NCBI RefSeq assembly: GCF_039993895.1
Contig: NZ_CP121194.1
Span: 3,100,001-3,164,000 of the forward strand
Direction: 5' to 3'
From: Edaphobacter paludis
GTDB taxonomy: Bacteria > Acidobacteriota > Terriglobia > Terriglobales > Acidobacteriaceae
DNA length: 64,000 bases
In this document: one piece after another, positions 8,711 through 17,279 of the stretch
Position numbering within the stretch: position 1 is the first letter of the stretch
Layout: each line of letters begins with the position of its first letter
Program-made: the position numbers and the translations under genes
Notes under the pieces: generated by a model
Database searches by the model: none
Told to the model about the DNA's origin: nothing
The model's input: only the letters and a program-made list of their open reading frames with translations

Positions 8711-8777
8711 CTTGACACCCCCGATATAATTAATCCAGAAGGAAAAGCAGAGAGCCCGGCAAATGAGCCGGGCTTTT
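8711..8777 (+). other. Intergenic element: CTTGACA...TATAAT...GC-rich hairpin
   Basis: CTTGACA at 8711 is followed seven bases later by TATAAT (8725-8730), an A-rich stretch and a terminator-like hairpin, AGCCCGGC / GCCGGGCT with a six-base loop (8753-8774), then TTTT. The -35/-10 spacing is too short for a normal promoter. A second, longer element at 56552-56675 has the same order (CTTGTCA-CCCC, A-rich body, AG-rich lead-in, GC hairpin). It may be a terminator, a small RNA or a repeat family; the sequence does not decide. Confidence 0.4.
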
Positions 8778-8875
8778 TCATTGCCCAGGCTCAGATCAAG
8801 TCCAGACCAAGGTCCAGACTTAGGTCCTTTCTTTCGAAGACTTTAGGACTTTAGGTACAGGAGGGGGGTATACCG

Positions 8876-10105
8876 ATGCAGCACTCAACCAAAAGCCGTC
8901 AACGCCGCAACCGGACCATCAGTTACCATGCCCTCGTGCGCCTTTGTCTGTCATTCCCGAAGGGAATCTGTGTTTTGCTCGAATCACCAAAACTACTCGC
9001 CATATTTATTTTCACCCTCACCCTGACCATCCACGCTCAAGCCCAATGGGACATCGAAGACTCCCACACCACAGCCAGCCTCCGCGGCATCAACAGCGTC
9101 GGTGGCGGAGTAGCCTGGGCCAGCGGAACCAACGGCACCATCCTCCGCACCGAAGATGGCGGCTTCGTCTGGCAGCTCTGCGCCATCCCGCCCGGAGCCG
9201 AAAAACTCGACTTCCGCGGCATTCAGGCCTTCGACGCCAACACCGCCATCGTCATGTCCAGCGGCAAAGGCGACCTTTCCCGCCTCTACAAAACCACCGA
9301 CGGCTGCCAAACCTGGAAACTCATCTTCACCAACCCAGACAAGGAAGGCTTCTGGGATGCCATTCAGTTCAATGACCGCAACTTCGGCGTTTTGCTCGGC
9401 GATCCAGTCGACGGAAAATTCGTTATCATGCTCACCTTTGATGGCGGCCAAAAGTGGGAGAAGCAAACCCTGAAAAGTACCGCCGATATCAACGGAGAGG
9501 GAGCTTTTGCGGCCAGCAATTCCTCTCTATTGCTATCCTCTACCAACTACAGATCCTTCGGAACTGGCGGTCCAGGCGGTAGTCGAATCATCACAGTCGG
9601 CTCGGGTCCAACAGATACTTATCAGCAAGATGTCTCAAAGACAAAGAAGCTACCCTGGAGTTCAGGGCAATACGCGGATCAACTTCCAACCCACCTTCGC
9701 ACTGCCTCTTCGGGCGTGTTTTCCATCGCTGAAGCACAACACGGAATGGGCAGAGTCGCCGTCGGTGGGGACTATCAGAAGCCGGATGATCGCATCGACA
9801 CGGCGTGGCACTACGACGTTGCTCACTACGATGAGGTCACCCATTCGTTCTGGGTCGCCGCACACACCCCACCCCACGGTTTTCGCAGCGCCGTAGCCTA
9901 CGACGCCCAACAAAAACTCTGGATCACCGTTGGCCCGAACGGCACCGACATCTCCCGCGACGACGGTCGCAACTGGACAGCCCTCAAGCCCAGAAAAGAA
10001 GACGCACCCGACGCCGACAAGAACTGGAACGCCCTATCGCTTCCCTTTGTCGTCGGCCCCAACGGTCGAATCGGCAAACTACGCCCCACTGCCCTCAAAC
10101 CATGA
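8876..10105 (+). CDS. Exported BNR/Ycf48-like beta-propeller protein
   Basis: The protein has 409 residues. AGGAGG at 8860-8865 fixes the ATG at 8876. About 37 basic residues precede a hydrophobic signal segment (LLAIFIFTLTLTIHAQAQ). The rest is a beta propeller with repeated motifs of the BNR/photosystem II assembly factor type: GTNGTILRTEDGGFVWQL, YKTTDGCQTWK, LTFDGGQKWEK and a late DISRDDGRNWTAL. Such proteins are often annotated as glycosyl hydrolase-like or oxidoreductases, but no catalytic site is evident. The unusual N-terminal extension overlaps a short palindrome (ATTCCCGAAGGGAAT, 8953-8967) of repeat-like appearance. The gene converges closely on the pseudopilin gene. Confidence 0.75.
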   Translation: MQHSTKSRQRRNRTISYHALVRLCLSFPKGICVLLESPKLLAIFIFTLTLTIHAQAQWDIEDSHTTASLRGINSVGGGVAWASGTNGTILRTEDGGFVWQLCAIPPGAEKLDFRGIQAFDANTAIVMSSGKGDLSRLYKTTDGCQTWKLIFTNPDKEGFWDAIQFNDRNFGVLLGDPVDGKFVIMLTFDGGQKWEKQTLKSTADINGEGAFAASNSSLLLSSTNYRSFGTGGPGGSRIITVGSGPTDTYQQDVSKTKKLPWSSGQYADQLPTHLRTASSGVFSIAEAQHGMGRVAVGGDYQKPDDRIDTAWHYDVAHYDEVTHSFWVAAHTPPHGFRSAVAYDAQQKLWITVGPNGTDISRDDGRNWTALKPRKEDAPDADKNWNALSLPFVVGPNGRIGKLRPTALKP

Positions 10106-10110
10106 GGCCA

Positions 10111-11079
10111 CTACTGAGGAGTATTTGTCGTCGGACTCGGACTCGAACCAGATCCGTTCCCAAAAGTCCCACTGCCGAAGCCTCCATTTGAAGGTGGACT
10201 CCCCGGGCTGGAACTTGACCCTCCGAAGTCGGACTTCGAACCGGAAGCCGATCCCAGGTCGGAAGCGTTGGTCGCAGTCATTCCGCCGCCAAACAAATTC
10301 ACCTTGGCCTTCAACTGTTCAATCCGAGGGTCATAAATAAACTCCCATGTCGGATAAGTCGTCTGCTCATTCAGCGTCATGATCGACGTCCCATCCTTCA
10401 CCAGCCCAACTCCAACGAAAGGACCGCCAGTCTCTGTCATTCCTGTGCCCGACTGACTTCCAATCCCGCTCGAAGTTCCTCCCGGCGAACTCGACGACAA
10501 CCCTGTTGAACCCAACCCGCTCGTTCCAGTCGAAGACGACCCAAACGTCGAACCCGATCCGCTCGACGAGCCGAACCCCGAACTCCCTGACATTCCCGAA
10601 GAAGACATTCCCGGCGAAGCCATCCCCGAAGCGCTTCCCAGCCCCGAACTCGCAATCCCTCCGAGCGGCTTACCGAAGAACCCCTTCACCGTCGTCTTCG
10701 CCTCACCGACATGAATCAGCCGCCAGTCATCCTTCCCTGTCAGCGGGTCCACATAACGCTTCCGCAGGAACCGAATATTGTTAGTCTTCTCCAGCTGCTC
10801 CATCGAACCCGGATAATGTCCGACCTTCAGGTAGTACACCTCGATCGCCCGCACATAAGCGTTCCCTCGGCGCACCGTCTCCACCTCACGCTCGCGCCGC
10901 AACTCATGCGCAACGGTGGGCGCTGCGACGCTCAGCGCCAGCAGTATCAAGAAGATCGCAACCACCAGCCCCAGGAGGAGAAAGCCCTGCTCTCCAAACC
11001 GCACAGATTGGCCGTCGCAAGTTCCAGATCGTCGCAAGCGGTGTTGATCGGTACTAAGCATCTCGCCTCTACGCTTCAC
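10111..11079 (-). CDS. Type II secretion/T4P pseudopilin lacking Glu5, Ser/Gly-rich tail
   Basis: The protein has 322 residues. After a 32-residue leader comes the prepilin-type segment QG-FLLLGLVVAIFLILLAL; cleavage would fall between Gly32 and Phe33. Mature residue 5, normally Glu, is Gly37. The extended helix (RREREVETVRRGNAYVRAIEVYYLKVGHYPGS) and DPLTGKDDWRLI resemble GspG-type major pseudopilins. Residues about 145-215 are almost pure Ser, Gly and Thr, and a second low-complexity tail ends the protein. The start overlaps the preceding stop in ATGA (11079-11076), implying coupled translation. It is the last gene of the pilus-like operon. Confidence 0.78.
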   Translation of the reverse strand: MKRRGEMLSTDQHRLRRSGTCDGQSVRFGEQGFLLLGLVVAIFLILLALSVAAPTVAHELRREREVETVRRGNAYVRAIEVYYLKVGHYPGSMEQLEKTNNIRFLRKRYVDPLTGKDDWRLIHVGEAKTTVKGFFGKPLGGIASSGLGSASGMASPGMSSSGMSGSSGFGSSSGSGSTFGSSSTGTSGLGSTGLSSSSPGGTSSGIGSQSGTGMTETGGPFVGVGLVKDGTSIMTLNEQTTYPTWEFIYDPRIEQLKAKVNLFGGGMTATNASDLGSASGSKSDFGGSSSSPGSPPSNGGFGSGTFGNGSGSSPSPTTNTPQ

Positions 11080-11672
11080 TGAATAATCAGCGGAAGAGTC
11101 TGGGTATTATTGTCGGTCATGTCTTCCACGACAATGGAGTTCGCCGAGATCGTTCTAACCTTATACCGCCGCTGCACCACATCGCCGGAAGAAGCCAGAA
11201 ACACATCCTCGCCATGCAGCAGGAACGCTTTCCGCACCCCATTTGCCGAGGTCGCTGTCCCAAAGAACTTCAAGTCGATCGGCGGTGGCGGCGGCGGTCC
11301 CAGCGGAGCTGCGGGAACAATCGGTCCCTTTGGACGCGCCGAAGCAATCGCCTTCGGGATCACGACAACGGGAGCCGAATTCGCCGAAAATATATTTCGA
11401 CCGCTGCCCGAATAAACCAGCGACTCCGTCACCAGCATCGCCTTCATGTGCAGCGTCGGGTCGAGATGCGTAGCCGCTGTTCCTACGGTCTTTGCCTCGC
11501 CCACCTTCACCGGTGCCCTCGCCGGAGTCGTCACCGTTGTAGGCGCAGGCTGCGGGGCATCCGGCGTTGAAAGCTCGCTGTACATATAAAACGCCGCTCC
11601 CAGAGCCATCACTCCAACCACCGCCAGAATCCCGAGTTTCTTCTTGTCTTCCGCCCCTAGAGTCATGTTCAT
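11076..11672 (-). CDS. PilP/GspC-like inner-membrane protein
   Basis: The protein has 198 residues. A transmembrane helix lies at about 13-31 (LGILAVVGVMALGAAFYMY), followed by a Pro-rich linker and a C-terminal small beta domain: PPPPPPIDLKFFGTATSANGVRKAFLLHGEDVFLASSGDVVQRRYKV. The pattern (K-FFG, then a regulated G-D-V-V loop) is that of the GspC homology-region / PilP fold that links the inner-membrane platform to the secretin. Position after the PilO-like gene with a 4-base overlap on each side supports the role. Assignment to PilP rather than GspC is uncertain. Confidence 0.65.
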   Translation of the reverse strand: MNMTLGAEDKKKLGILAVVGVMALGAAFYMYSELSTPDAPQPAPTTVTTPARAPVKVGEAKTVGTAATHLDPTLHMKAMLVTESLVYSGSGRNIFSANSAPVVVIPKAIASARPKGPIVPAAPLGPPPPPPIDLKFFGTATSANGVRKAFLLHGEDVFLASSGDVVQRRYKVRTISANSIVVEDMTDNNTQTLPLIIQ

Positions 11673-12349
11673 CGCGGCGCACCTCCGCCGGCGGACGAAT
11701 CGCTCGCCGTCACATCACCGGAAGGCGTAATCACGCTCTTGTCCGCCTCTGCTCCATCCGGAGCACGCAGATAAGTCACCAGCCCCAATCGTAGTCCGAC
11801 TGTCCCACCCTGCTCTCCCGTCAGCGTCACTCCGCGAACCAGGAAAAACATCTTGTCGCGTTCCAACCCATTGATGAACAGCATCAACGGTCTGTAATCG
11901 CCGCTCAGGCTGATATCCATGCGAAGCTCCGTCAGCGCACCCGCCGTACCCTCCATCACCGGCTTATAGGAGTACTGCCCGCGCGTCAGCTTCACACCCT
12001 GCTTTTTCGCCAACACTCCGAGCTCGCCAACAACCTCTGAAGTAGCAAACGGCAGCCGCCGATCATAAAACTCATTTGCCTCAGTCGTCGCCTGCGCCAG
12101 CTTCGCGTCCAGACCTTCCAACGGCTTCTTTGCAATCTCCGCCGTCTTCATCGCCACCGTCTGCTGCTCGACCGCAGCGGCGTTCTGGCTGGTCGCCGCC
12201 TGCCATGCAAAACCAATATGAATCAGCAGATAGAGATTCACGAGCATCAGCACCGCAACTCCGGCGTAGTAGATATTCAGTTGCGTCAGCAGAGCACGCG
12301 TCCGCTCCGAGACATTCGGGGGCAGCGCGGTCCGGGTCATTACCGTCAT
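11669..12349 (-). CDS. pilO: PilO-like pilus assembly protein
   Basis: The protein has 226 residues. A single helix lies at about 28-48 (AGVAVLMLVNLYLLIHIGF), followed by a coiled-coil-like stretch to about residue 95 and a ferredoxin-like C-terminal domain (ELRMDISLSGDYRPLMLFINGLERDKMFFLVRGVTLTG). This is the PilO/GspM architecture. The gene order PilM-PilN-PilO is kept, with short overlaps at both ends. PilO heterodimerises with PilN to form the periplasmic alignment complex. The gene symbol is given on position and architecture. Confidence 0.75.
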   Translation of the reverse strand: MTVMTRTALPPNVSERTRALLTQLNIYYAGVAVLMLVNLYLLIHIGFAWQAATSQNAAAVEQQTVAMKTAEIAKKPLEGLDAKLAQATTEANEFYDRRLPFATSEVVGELGVLAKKQGVKLTRGQYSYKPVMEGTAGALTELRMDISLSGDYRPLMLFINGLERDKMFFLVRGVTLTGEQGGTVGLRLGLVTYLRAPDGAEADKSVITPSGDVTASDSSAGGGAPR

Positions 12350-12999
12350 CGCGTCCCTCCCGATCTTTCTGCCTTCACCACCGCTTTGCTCTGCGCGGCG
12401 GTCTCCGGCAGCGGGTTATATCCGCTCAAGATATCGAACTCGACCGCTCCCGGCATCGCGGCCTGCATTCCATTCCGGTTGCCTTCCTGCTGCTTCTGCG
12501 CCGCCTCGCTGGCCAGCCGCGGAGCCACAAACCGCTGCGACGTCTCCAGGTTTCGTACCAGTTGAACAGCGCGGTCGCGCTCCCCGCTCACTCGCAGGCG
12601 GATATTAACGTCGCCTTCCTTCGTAATCACGGGCTCGATGCTCGTCACCTGCACGCCAACCGGCAGCACTCGTTCGAGGTCCATCATCACGGCAGTCCAG
12701 CTAAAGCTCTTGTTCGCAAACAGCTCATTCAAAAACTGGGACCGCTCCAGCACCGCCATATTCTGGGGCTGGCGCATCCTCGCCTCATTCGCCTGCCGCT
12801 CCTGCTGAAACTGCTGCGTCTTCGCCTTCAACGCGTTCATCTGTGCCTGCGCTATCTCTGCGCGTCCATTCAACGCGTGGAGCCAGAACCCAAGCCCCAC
12901 CGCGACGATCGTCAGCGCCACCATCGCCAGCCGCAGCCGGGCAAACAGGGGCCGCAGCTCAACAAAAGGACGTGTCGCAAGATTGACCGAGATCCGCAT
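12346..12999 (-). CDS. pilN: PilN-like pilus assembly protein
   Basis: The protein has 217 residues. It begins MRISVNLATRPF, the conserved N-terminal NLA-R motif by which PilN binds the groove of PilM. A helix at about 27-44 is followed by a Gln/Ala-rich coiled coil and a ferredoxin-like domain with WTAVMMDLERVLPVGVQVTSIEP. The stop of pilM and start of this gene share position 12999. It works with PilM, PilO and the PilP-like protein as the inner-membrane platform of a type IV pilus or related system. Confidence 0.82.
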   Translation of the reverse strand: MRISVNLATRPFVELRPLFARLRLAMVALTIVAVGLGFWLHALNGRAEIAQAQMNALKAKTQQFQQERQANEARMRQPQNMAVLERSQFLNELFANKSFSWTAVMMDLERVLPVGVQVTSIEPVITKEGDVNIRLRVSGERDRAVQLVRNLETSQRFVAPRLASEAAQKQQEGNRNGMQAAMPGAVEFDILSGYNPLPETAAQSKAVVKAERSGGTR

Positions 13000-14102
13000 C
13001 AGCTCTTCAACGCTCCCCGCACGCCCGCAAGCCAGCCACGAGCCACACTCGCCGACACGGCACCCGTTTCGATCATCGACGCGTCCATCATCTCCTGCAC
13101 CCGCAAACCTTCCAGTCCATTCGCTTCCATCATCGCAGCCACTCCGTCCGCACCCATCGTTCCAGTCGCCAGCAGAGTCTCTGGGGCAACCTGCAACGTG
13201 TCCTCAAAGTAAGCTGCGGCCACGCTGATAGCCTGGATGACCTCATTCGCAGCCGCCTGCGCGGCAGCAGTCGAAGCCAACCCTCGCATCTCAGCCTTCT
13301 CAATCACCGCAGTCTGCATCGCCGCCTCAGCATCCAGACGGTCATACCCCCCCGGCAACCGCGACCTTTCCCAATCACCCCCCGGCGCTGCTTCAGCTGC
13401 CATCACGACTGCGGCCACTGCATCTTCCACATTCGCGGTTAGATCTAAAGTCCGATGCAGCAATAAAATTCCACCCTTCACAATCGCCGTCGTCACGCCG
13501 CCAATCCCGGCATTCACAACCAGCGCGGGAGCCTCGGTCGTATCCAATCCCGCAAGCGCGGCCAATGTGCTCGGCAGAACCGCGCCCGGCAGATATCCCG
13601 CCGCCGACACCACGCCTTCATACTCATCCAGTACATCCTTCGGCATCGCCACTGCCAGCACGCGCACCACGCCACGCTCGCTCGACATGACCTGATAGCT
13701 CACCGCCGCCAAATCCGCATCAAACGGCAGCAGCTTCTTGAGCCGAAACCGCACTACCGGCAGCGCCTCCGTGACCTTCGAAGGCAACTGATCGAAGTCC
13801 AGCAGCAGCACGCGCACCGCCGCATCCGGAACGACCACGGTCACATCGCGGCCAACGCTACGCTCCGAACCCCGCCCCGCAACCTGATCCAAAACCTTAC
13901 GAACCGCAGCAACCACACCACCGCGATCCCCAATATTCCCCGCCTTCAATCCAGGGACCACCGCACCATCTGCCACATCCGCCCGGGCAACAGCTGTCAG
14001 CAACGCAGCCGCATCCTCCGCGCGCGCAGCCACTACACCCTCAGCCCTCACTTCAACAGCCAGCCGAGGCCGCGTTCCCAAACTTGTCGGTAAAAAGTCC
14101 AT
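12999..14102 (-). CDS. pilM: PilM-like actin-fold protein
   Basis: The protein has 367 residues and no membrane segment. The body fits the PilM/FtsA actin-like fold: VTVVVPDAAVRVLLLDFDQLP, then VRFRLKKLLPFDADLAAVSYQV and, in the second lobe, ALVVNAGIGGVTTAIVKGG. PilM is cytoplasmic, binds ATP and the PilN N-terminus, and connects the platform to the assembly ATPase. It follows the GspE gene by 58 bases in the same direction. The N-terminal region is Ala-rich and diverged, so the phosphate-1 loop is not confidently identified. Confidence 0.75.
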   Translation of the reverse strand: MDFLPTSLGTRPRLAVEVRAEGVVAARAEDAAALLTAVARADVADGAVVPGLKAGNIGDRGGVVAAVRKVLDQVAGRGSERSVGRDVTVVVPDAAVRVLLLDFDQLPSKVTEALPVVRFRLKKLLPFDADLAAVSYQVMSSERGVVRVLAVAMPKDVLDEYEGVVSAAGYLPGAVLPSTLAALAGLDTTEAPALVVNAGIGGVTTAIVKGGILLLHRTLDLTANVEDAVAAVVMAAEAAPGGDWERSRLPGGYDRLDAEAAMQTAVIEKAEMRGLASTAAAQAAANEVIQAISVAAAYFEDTLQVAPETLLATGTMGADGVAAMMEANGLEGLRVQEMMDASMIETGAVSASVARGWLAGVRGALKS

Positions 14103-14160
14103 GCCGTCCTAGCTTACCTGTTCCAGCCTCGCAACCATCGAAAGCGCCGGTTCCCTGCTC

Positions 14161-15795
14161 TTATCGTCCCGCCTCAATAAACGTAACCTTGTTAATCTCT
14201 CGCAGCGTAGTCACTCCAGCACGAACCCGCTCCAAAGCCGAATCACGCAGAAACGCCATCCCCTTGTCTCGGGCCTTTTTGCGGATCTCGCTGCCCGGCT
14301 TCTTCGCCAGCAGCATCTCGCGGATCTCGTCATCAAGTTCCAGCAACTCATGAATGGCCGACCGTCCACGATACCCGGTTCCACCGCACTCGATGCATCC
14401 AGCGCCCTCGCGAAAGTTGAACCCGCGCCACTCTTCCAGCTCCAAACCACTCGCTATCAGGTCGGCATCGTTGTAATGCACATTCTGCACGCAGAACTCG
14501 CACACCTGCCGCACCAGCCGTTGAGCCAAGATACAGTTCAGCGCCGAAACAAAGTTATAGGGCTCGACGCCCATATTCAAGAAACGCCCCAGCACATCGA
14601 CGACGTTATTCGCGTGAACCGTTGTAAACACGAGATGCCCGGTGAGAGCGGAGTTGATGGCGATCTGCGCCGTCTCCGCATCACGGATTTCGCCGACCAG
14701 GATCTTGTCCGGGTCATGCCGCAGGATCGACCTCAGCCCGCGGGCAAACGTCAGTCCCTTCTTCTCATTCACGGGAATCTGCGTAATTCCGCGAATCTGA
14801 TACTCGACAGGGTCTTCAATTGTGATGATCTTGTCTTCTTCACTCTTGATCTCGTTCAGCGCTGCATAAAGCGTCGTCGTCTTACCCGACCCTGTCGGTC
14901 CGGTCACCAGCACCATGCCGTACGGTTCCTTGATGTACCGCCGAAACCGTTCCAGATCTCTATCCGCAAATCCCACCACATCGAGCGACAGCTTCTTGAA
15001 CTTCTCGCTCATCGACTCTTTATCGAGCACGCGAAGCACAGCGTTCTCGCCATGCACCGTCGGCATAATCGACACACGAAAATCGATCAGCCTGCCCTTG
15101 TAGCGAACCCGAAAACGTCCGTCCTGCGGCACGCGCCGCTCCGCAATATCCAGCTCGCTCATGACCTTGATACGCGAAAGAATCGTCTGGTGATGCTCCC
15201 TTGCAATCGGAGCCATCGCCTGCTGCAACACTCCGTCGATGCGGTACTTCACCATCAGGCAATCATCAAAAGTTTCCAGGTGAATATCGCTGGCCCGCCG
15301 CTCCAGCGCGGTAAAGATCGTCGTATCCACCAGCCGAATGATCGGCGAGATATCGTCTTCGCTGGTCAGCCGCTCGATGGAGATATTCTCATCGGCATTA
15401 TCCTCGCTCGAAAGCACATCGAACGCCAGCCCCTCACTCGCCTCATCGAGCACACGCTGCGACTGCTCCGTCTTCTTCAGCAGATCGGTAATCTGCGAGA
15501 GCGTTGCCACCCGAGTAATCAGCCGCGTGCCCAGCAACCCCGAGATCTCGTCGAGCACCATCAGCTTCGAAGGATCGCTGACCGCAATCGCCAGCCGCCC
15601 GTCCTTCTGCTCCAGCGGAACGAAGTTATAGCGGAACATCATGTCCACCGGAACCGTCTTGAACAGCTCATGCTGAATCTTGAAGTTCTTCAGATCGACA
15701 AATTCCGCATGGTAGCGCCGCGCCAATCCCTGCGCGCGCTCGGTCTCGTTCATCCCCAACTCGTTGATTGGGATCGCCAAAGGTGCATTTGCCAT
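14161..15795 (-). CDS. GspE/PilB-type secretion ATPase
   Basis: The protein has 544 residues from ATG 15795, which has GGGAG upstream and starts MANAPLAIP; an earlier in-frame ATG adds 25 atypical residues. An N1-type MshEN domain is followed by the ATPase core with Walker A GPTGSGKTT (299-307), ITIEDPVEYQI (Asp box) and LVGEIRDAETAQIA (Walker B with catalytic Glu), plus the His box HLVFTTVHANNV. A tetracysteine zinc module CEFC...CIECGGTGYRGR follows, typical of PilB/GspE assembly ATPases. It powers polymerisation of pilus or pseudopilus subunits. It is the first gene of the pilus-like run and diverges from hdeD. Confidence 0.9.
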   Translation of the reverse strand: MANAPLAIPINELGMNETERAQGLARRYHAEFVDLKNFKIQHELFKTVPVDMMFRYNFVPLEQKDGRLAIAVSDPSKLMVLDEISGLLGTRLITRVATLSQITDLLKKTEQSQRVLDEASEGLAFDVLSSEDNADENISIERLTSEDDISPIIRLVDTTIFTALERRASDIHLETFDDCLMVKYRIDGVLQQAMAPIAREHHQTILSRIKVMSELDIAERRVPQDGRFRVRYKGRLIDFRVSIMPTVHGENAVLRVLDKESMSEKFKKLSLDVVGFADRDLERFRRYIKEPYGMVLVTGPTGSGKTTTLYAALNEIKSEEDKIITIEDPVEYQIRGITQIPVNEKKGLTFARGLRSILRHDPDKILVGEIRDAETAQIAINSALTGHLVFTTVHANNVVDVLGRFLNMGVEPYNFVSALNCILAQRLVRQVCEFCVQNVHYNDADLIASGLELEEWRGFNFREGAGCIECGGTGYRGRSAIHELLELDDEIREMLLAKKPGSEIRKKARDKGMAFLRDSALERVRAGVTTLREINKVTFIEAGR

Positions 15796-15947
15796 ACCCG
15801 TAAGACTCCCTTCCACCCCATCCGTCACTGCGCAGCTTCTTCCAAGCCGGAAATTCAGCCGTAGCTCCATTATCTAGGAAGGTATCCCTTCGTGATATTC
15901 TCCTCCCTGACATCGGGCTACGGAATACCGCTTCTGGAGGATTCTCC

Positions 15948-16508
15948 ATGAACGTTGCGTCCACAGATTATTCCCCGACTCCCCGCAAATCCATCAGCTG
16001 GTCCGTTGCGCTCAGCCTCTTCTTCATCTTGGCGGGGCTTATCGCCATTCTGCTTCCGCCCATCATGGGCCTGGGCGTCACCGTGTACATCGGCTGGCTG
16101 CTGATCGTAAGCGGCCTCGCGCACTTCGTCTTTGCCTGGAAATCGCACTCCGCCGGCGCTGTGCTGTGGGAGGTGCTTGTCGGCTTCGTCTACGTCTTCG
16201 CCGGGGGCTACCTGATCCTGCATCCTCTGGCCGGGCTGCTGTCGCTGACGCTCCTTCTGGCTGTCTACCTCTGTATCGAAGGAATCTTTGAGATCATCCT
16301 ATCGTTCCAGATCGCCCGCAGTGGCCGCCTCTGGATGATCTTCGAAGGAATCGTCACCATCATCGTCGCCGTTATGATCTGGCAGACATGGCCGTTCAGT
16401 ACCATCTGGGCCATCGGAACTCTGGTCGGCATCAGCATGATATTCAGCGGCATCTCGCGGCTCATGTTCTCGCTCGGCCGCCACCGTGCATTCGCCAATC
16501 CAGTCTAG
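15948..16508 (+). CDS. HdeD-family (DUF308) membrane protein
   Basis: The protein has 186 residues with six hydrophobic helices arranged as three repeated pairs, each a short helix pair separated by Gly-rich turns (LFFILAGLIAILLPPIMG, VGFVYVFAGGYLILHPLAG, IFEGIVTIIVAVMIW). This is the DUF308 repeat of HdeD, which in E. coli contributes to acid resistance at high cell density. The ATG has a GGAGG ribosome-binding site. The gene sits between gspE and gspF on the opposite strand, so it breaks the pilus module and is probably not part of it. Confidence 0.85.
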   Translation: MNVASTDYSPTPRKSISWSVALSLFFILAGLIAILLPPIMGLGVTVYIGWLLIVSGLAHFVFAWKSHSAGAVLWEVLVGFVYVFAGGYLILHPLAGLLSLTLLLAVYLCIEGIFEIILSFQIARSGRLWMIFEGIVTIIVAVMIWQTWPFSTIWAIGTLVGISMIFSGISRLMFSLGRHRAFANPV

Positions 16509-16527
16509 CGAAACCGTATCCCAGGAA

Positions 16528-17226
16528 TTACGCCTTTGGCCCAAATGCCATCCGCGCACTGTGCATCTGATCGTTTTTGGAGCGCAGCCAGAGTTCAACT
16601 GCAATCATATTGATCGAAAAACCAATCCAGAAGGCAATACCGAAAAACTGTCTCGGCTCAAGATGCGTCAGTCGGCTGGTGGCGAAAAACACTCCCATGA
16701 CAGGACGAGTTGTAGCAATGCCAAGCAATATCCCAATCGCGCGTATCAACCACCGCCTCTCCGGAACGAGTGCTCCCTGACGCCTATACCAATAGGCGCG
16801 TAGGAGCGAAAACAGAAATAAGCTGTTGAAGAAAAGCACGGCCGAGCGTTCCACCCATCCTCCAACGGCATAGGCACTCATGCCATAGGCAGTAATGCCT
16901 ACCACCACTCCCAATAAAAAAAGCAGCTGTTCCAGCCATGCCGCCTTTGACCAACGCAAGAGGATAACCGGAGTCAACACAACAAATGCCATCGCTGGAA
17001 GAATATGGGCAAGTGTCAGCCCGGCATGAGACCCAAACACCGCGTCCAGCGCAGTCAGTTGTGGCGGACCTGACTGCTGCGGATGCGCAAGCGCAACCAC
17101 CCGCCGCAACACCACAGCAATCGCAATGACAATACAGGCCCAGAAACCGATTCTCAGCCAGTAAGGATAACTGCTTTTTTCTGCGCTACCTGTCTCTATC
17201 GATTGGGCGGACACTGGGCTCATCAT
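16528..17226 (-). CDS. DUF2306-like multi-span membrane protein
   Basis: The protein has 232 residues and seven hydrophobic segments. The order of helices and the HAGLTLAHILPAMAFVVLTPVILL segment, with a His in a helix, resemble the DUF2306 family; a late RRWLIRAIGILLGIATTRPVMGVFF fits as well. No function is established for the family. It lies on the minus strand between gspF and gspE, 53 bases downstream of gspF, so it may be cotranscribed with gspF. The family assignment is tentative. Confidence 0.62.
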   Translation of the reverse strand: MMSPVSAQSIETGSAEKSSYPYWLRIGFWACIVIAIAVVLRRVVALAHPQQSGPPQLTALDAVFGSHAGLTLAHILPAMAFVVLTPVILLRWSKAAWLEQLLFLLGVVVGITAYGMSAYAVGGWVERSAVLFFNSLFLFSLLRAYWYRRQGALVPERRWLIRAIGILLGIATTRPVMGVFFATSRLTHLEPRQFFGIAFWIGFSINMIAVELWLRSKNDQMHSARMAFGPKA

Positions 17227-17279
17227 GGCCTTCTTTCAGACGAAGACACCGTCAGGGGAATGATAAGACGTGCACGCCC

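Noticed and set aside
8712..8730. Standard sigma70 promoter TTGACA...TATAAT
   Set aside because: Both hexamers are perfect, but the spacer is only 7 bases, incompatible with a normal promoter; kept only as part of the repeat-like element.
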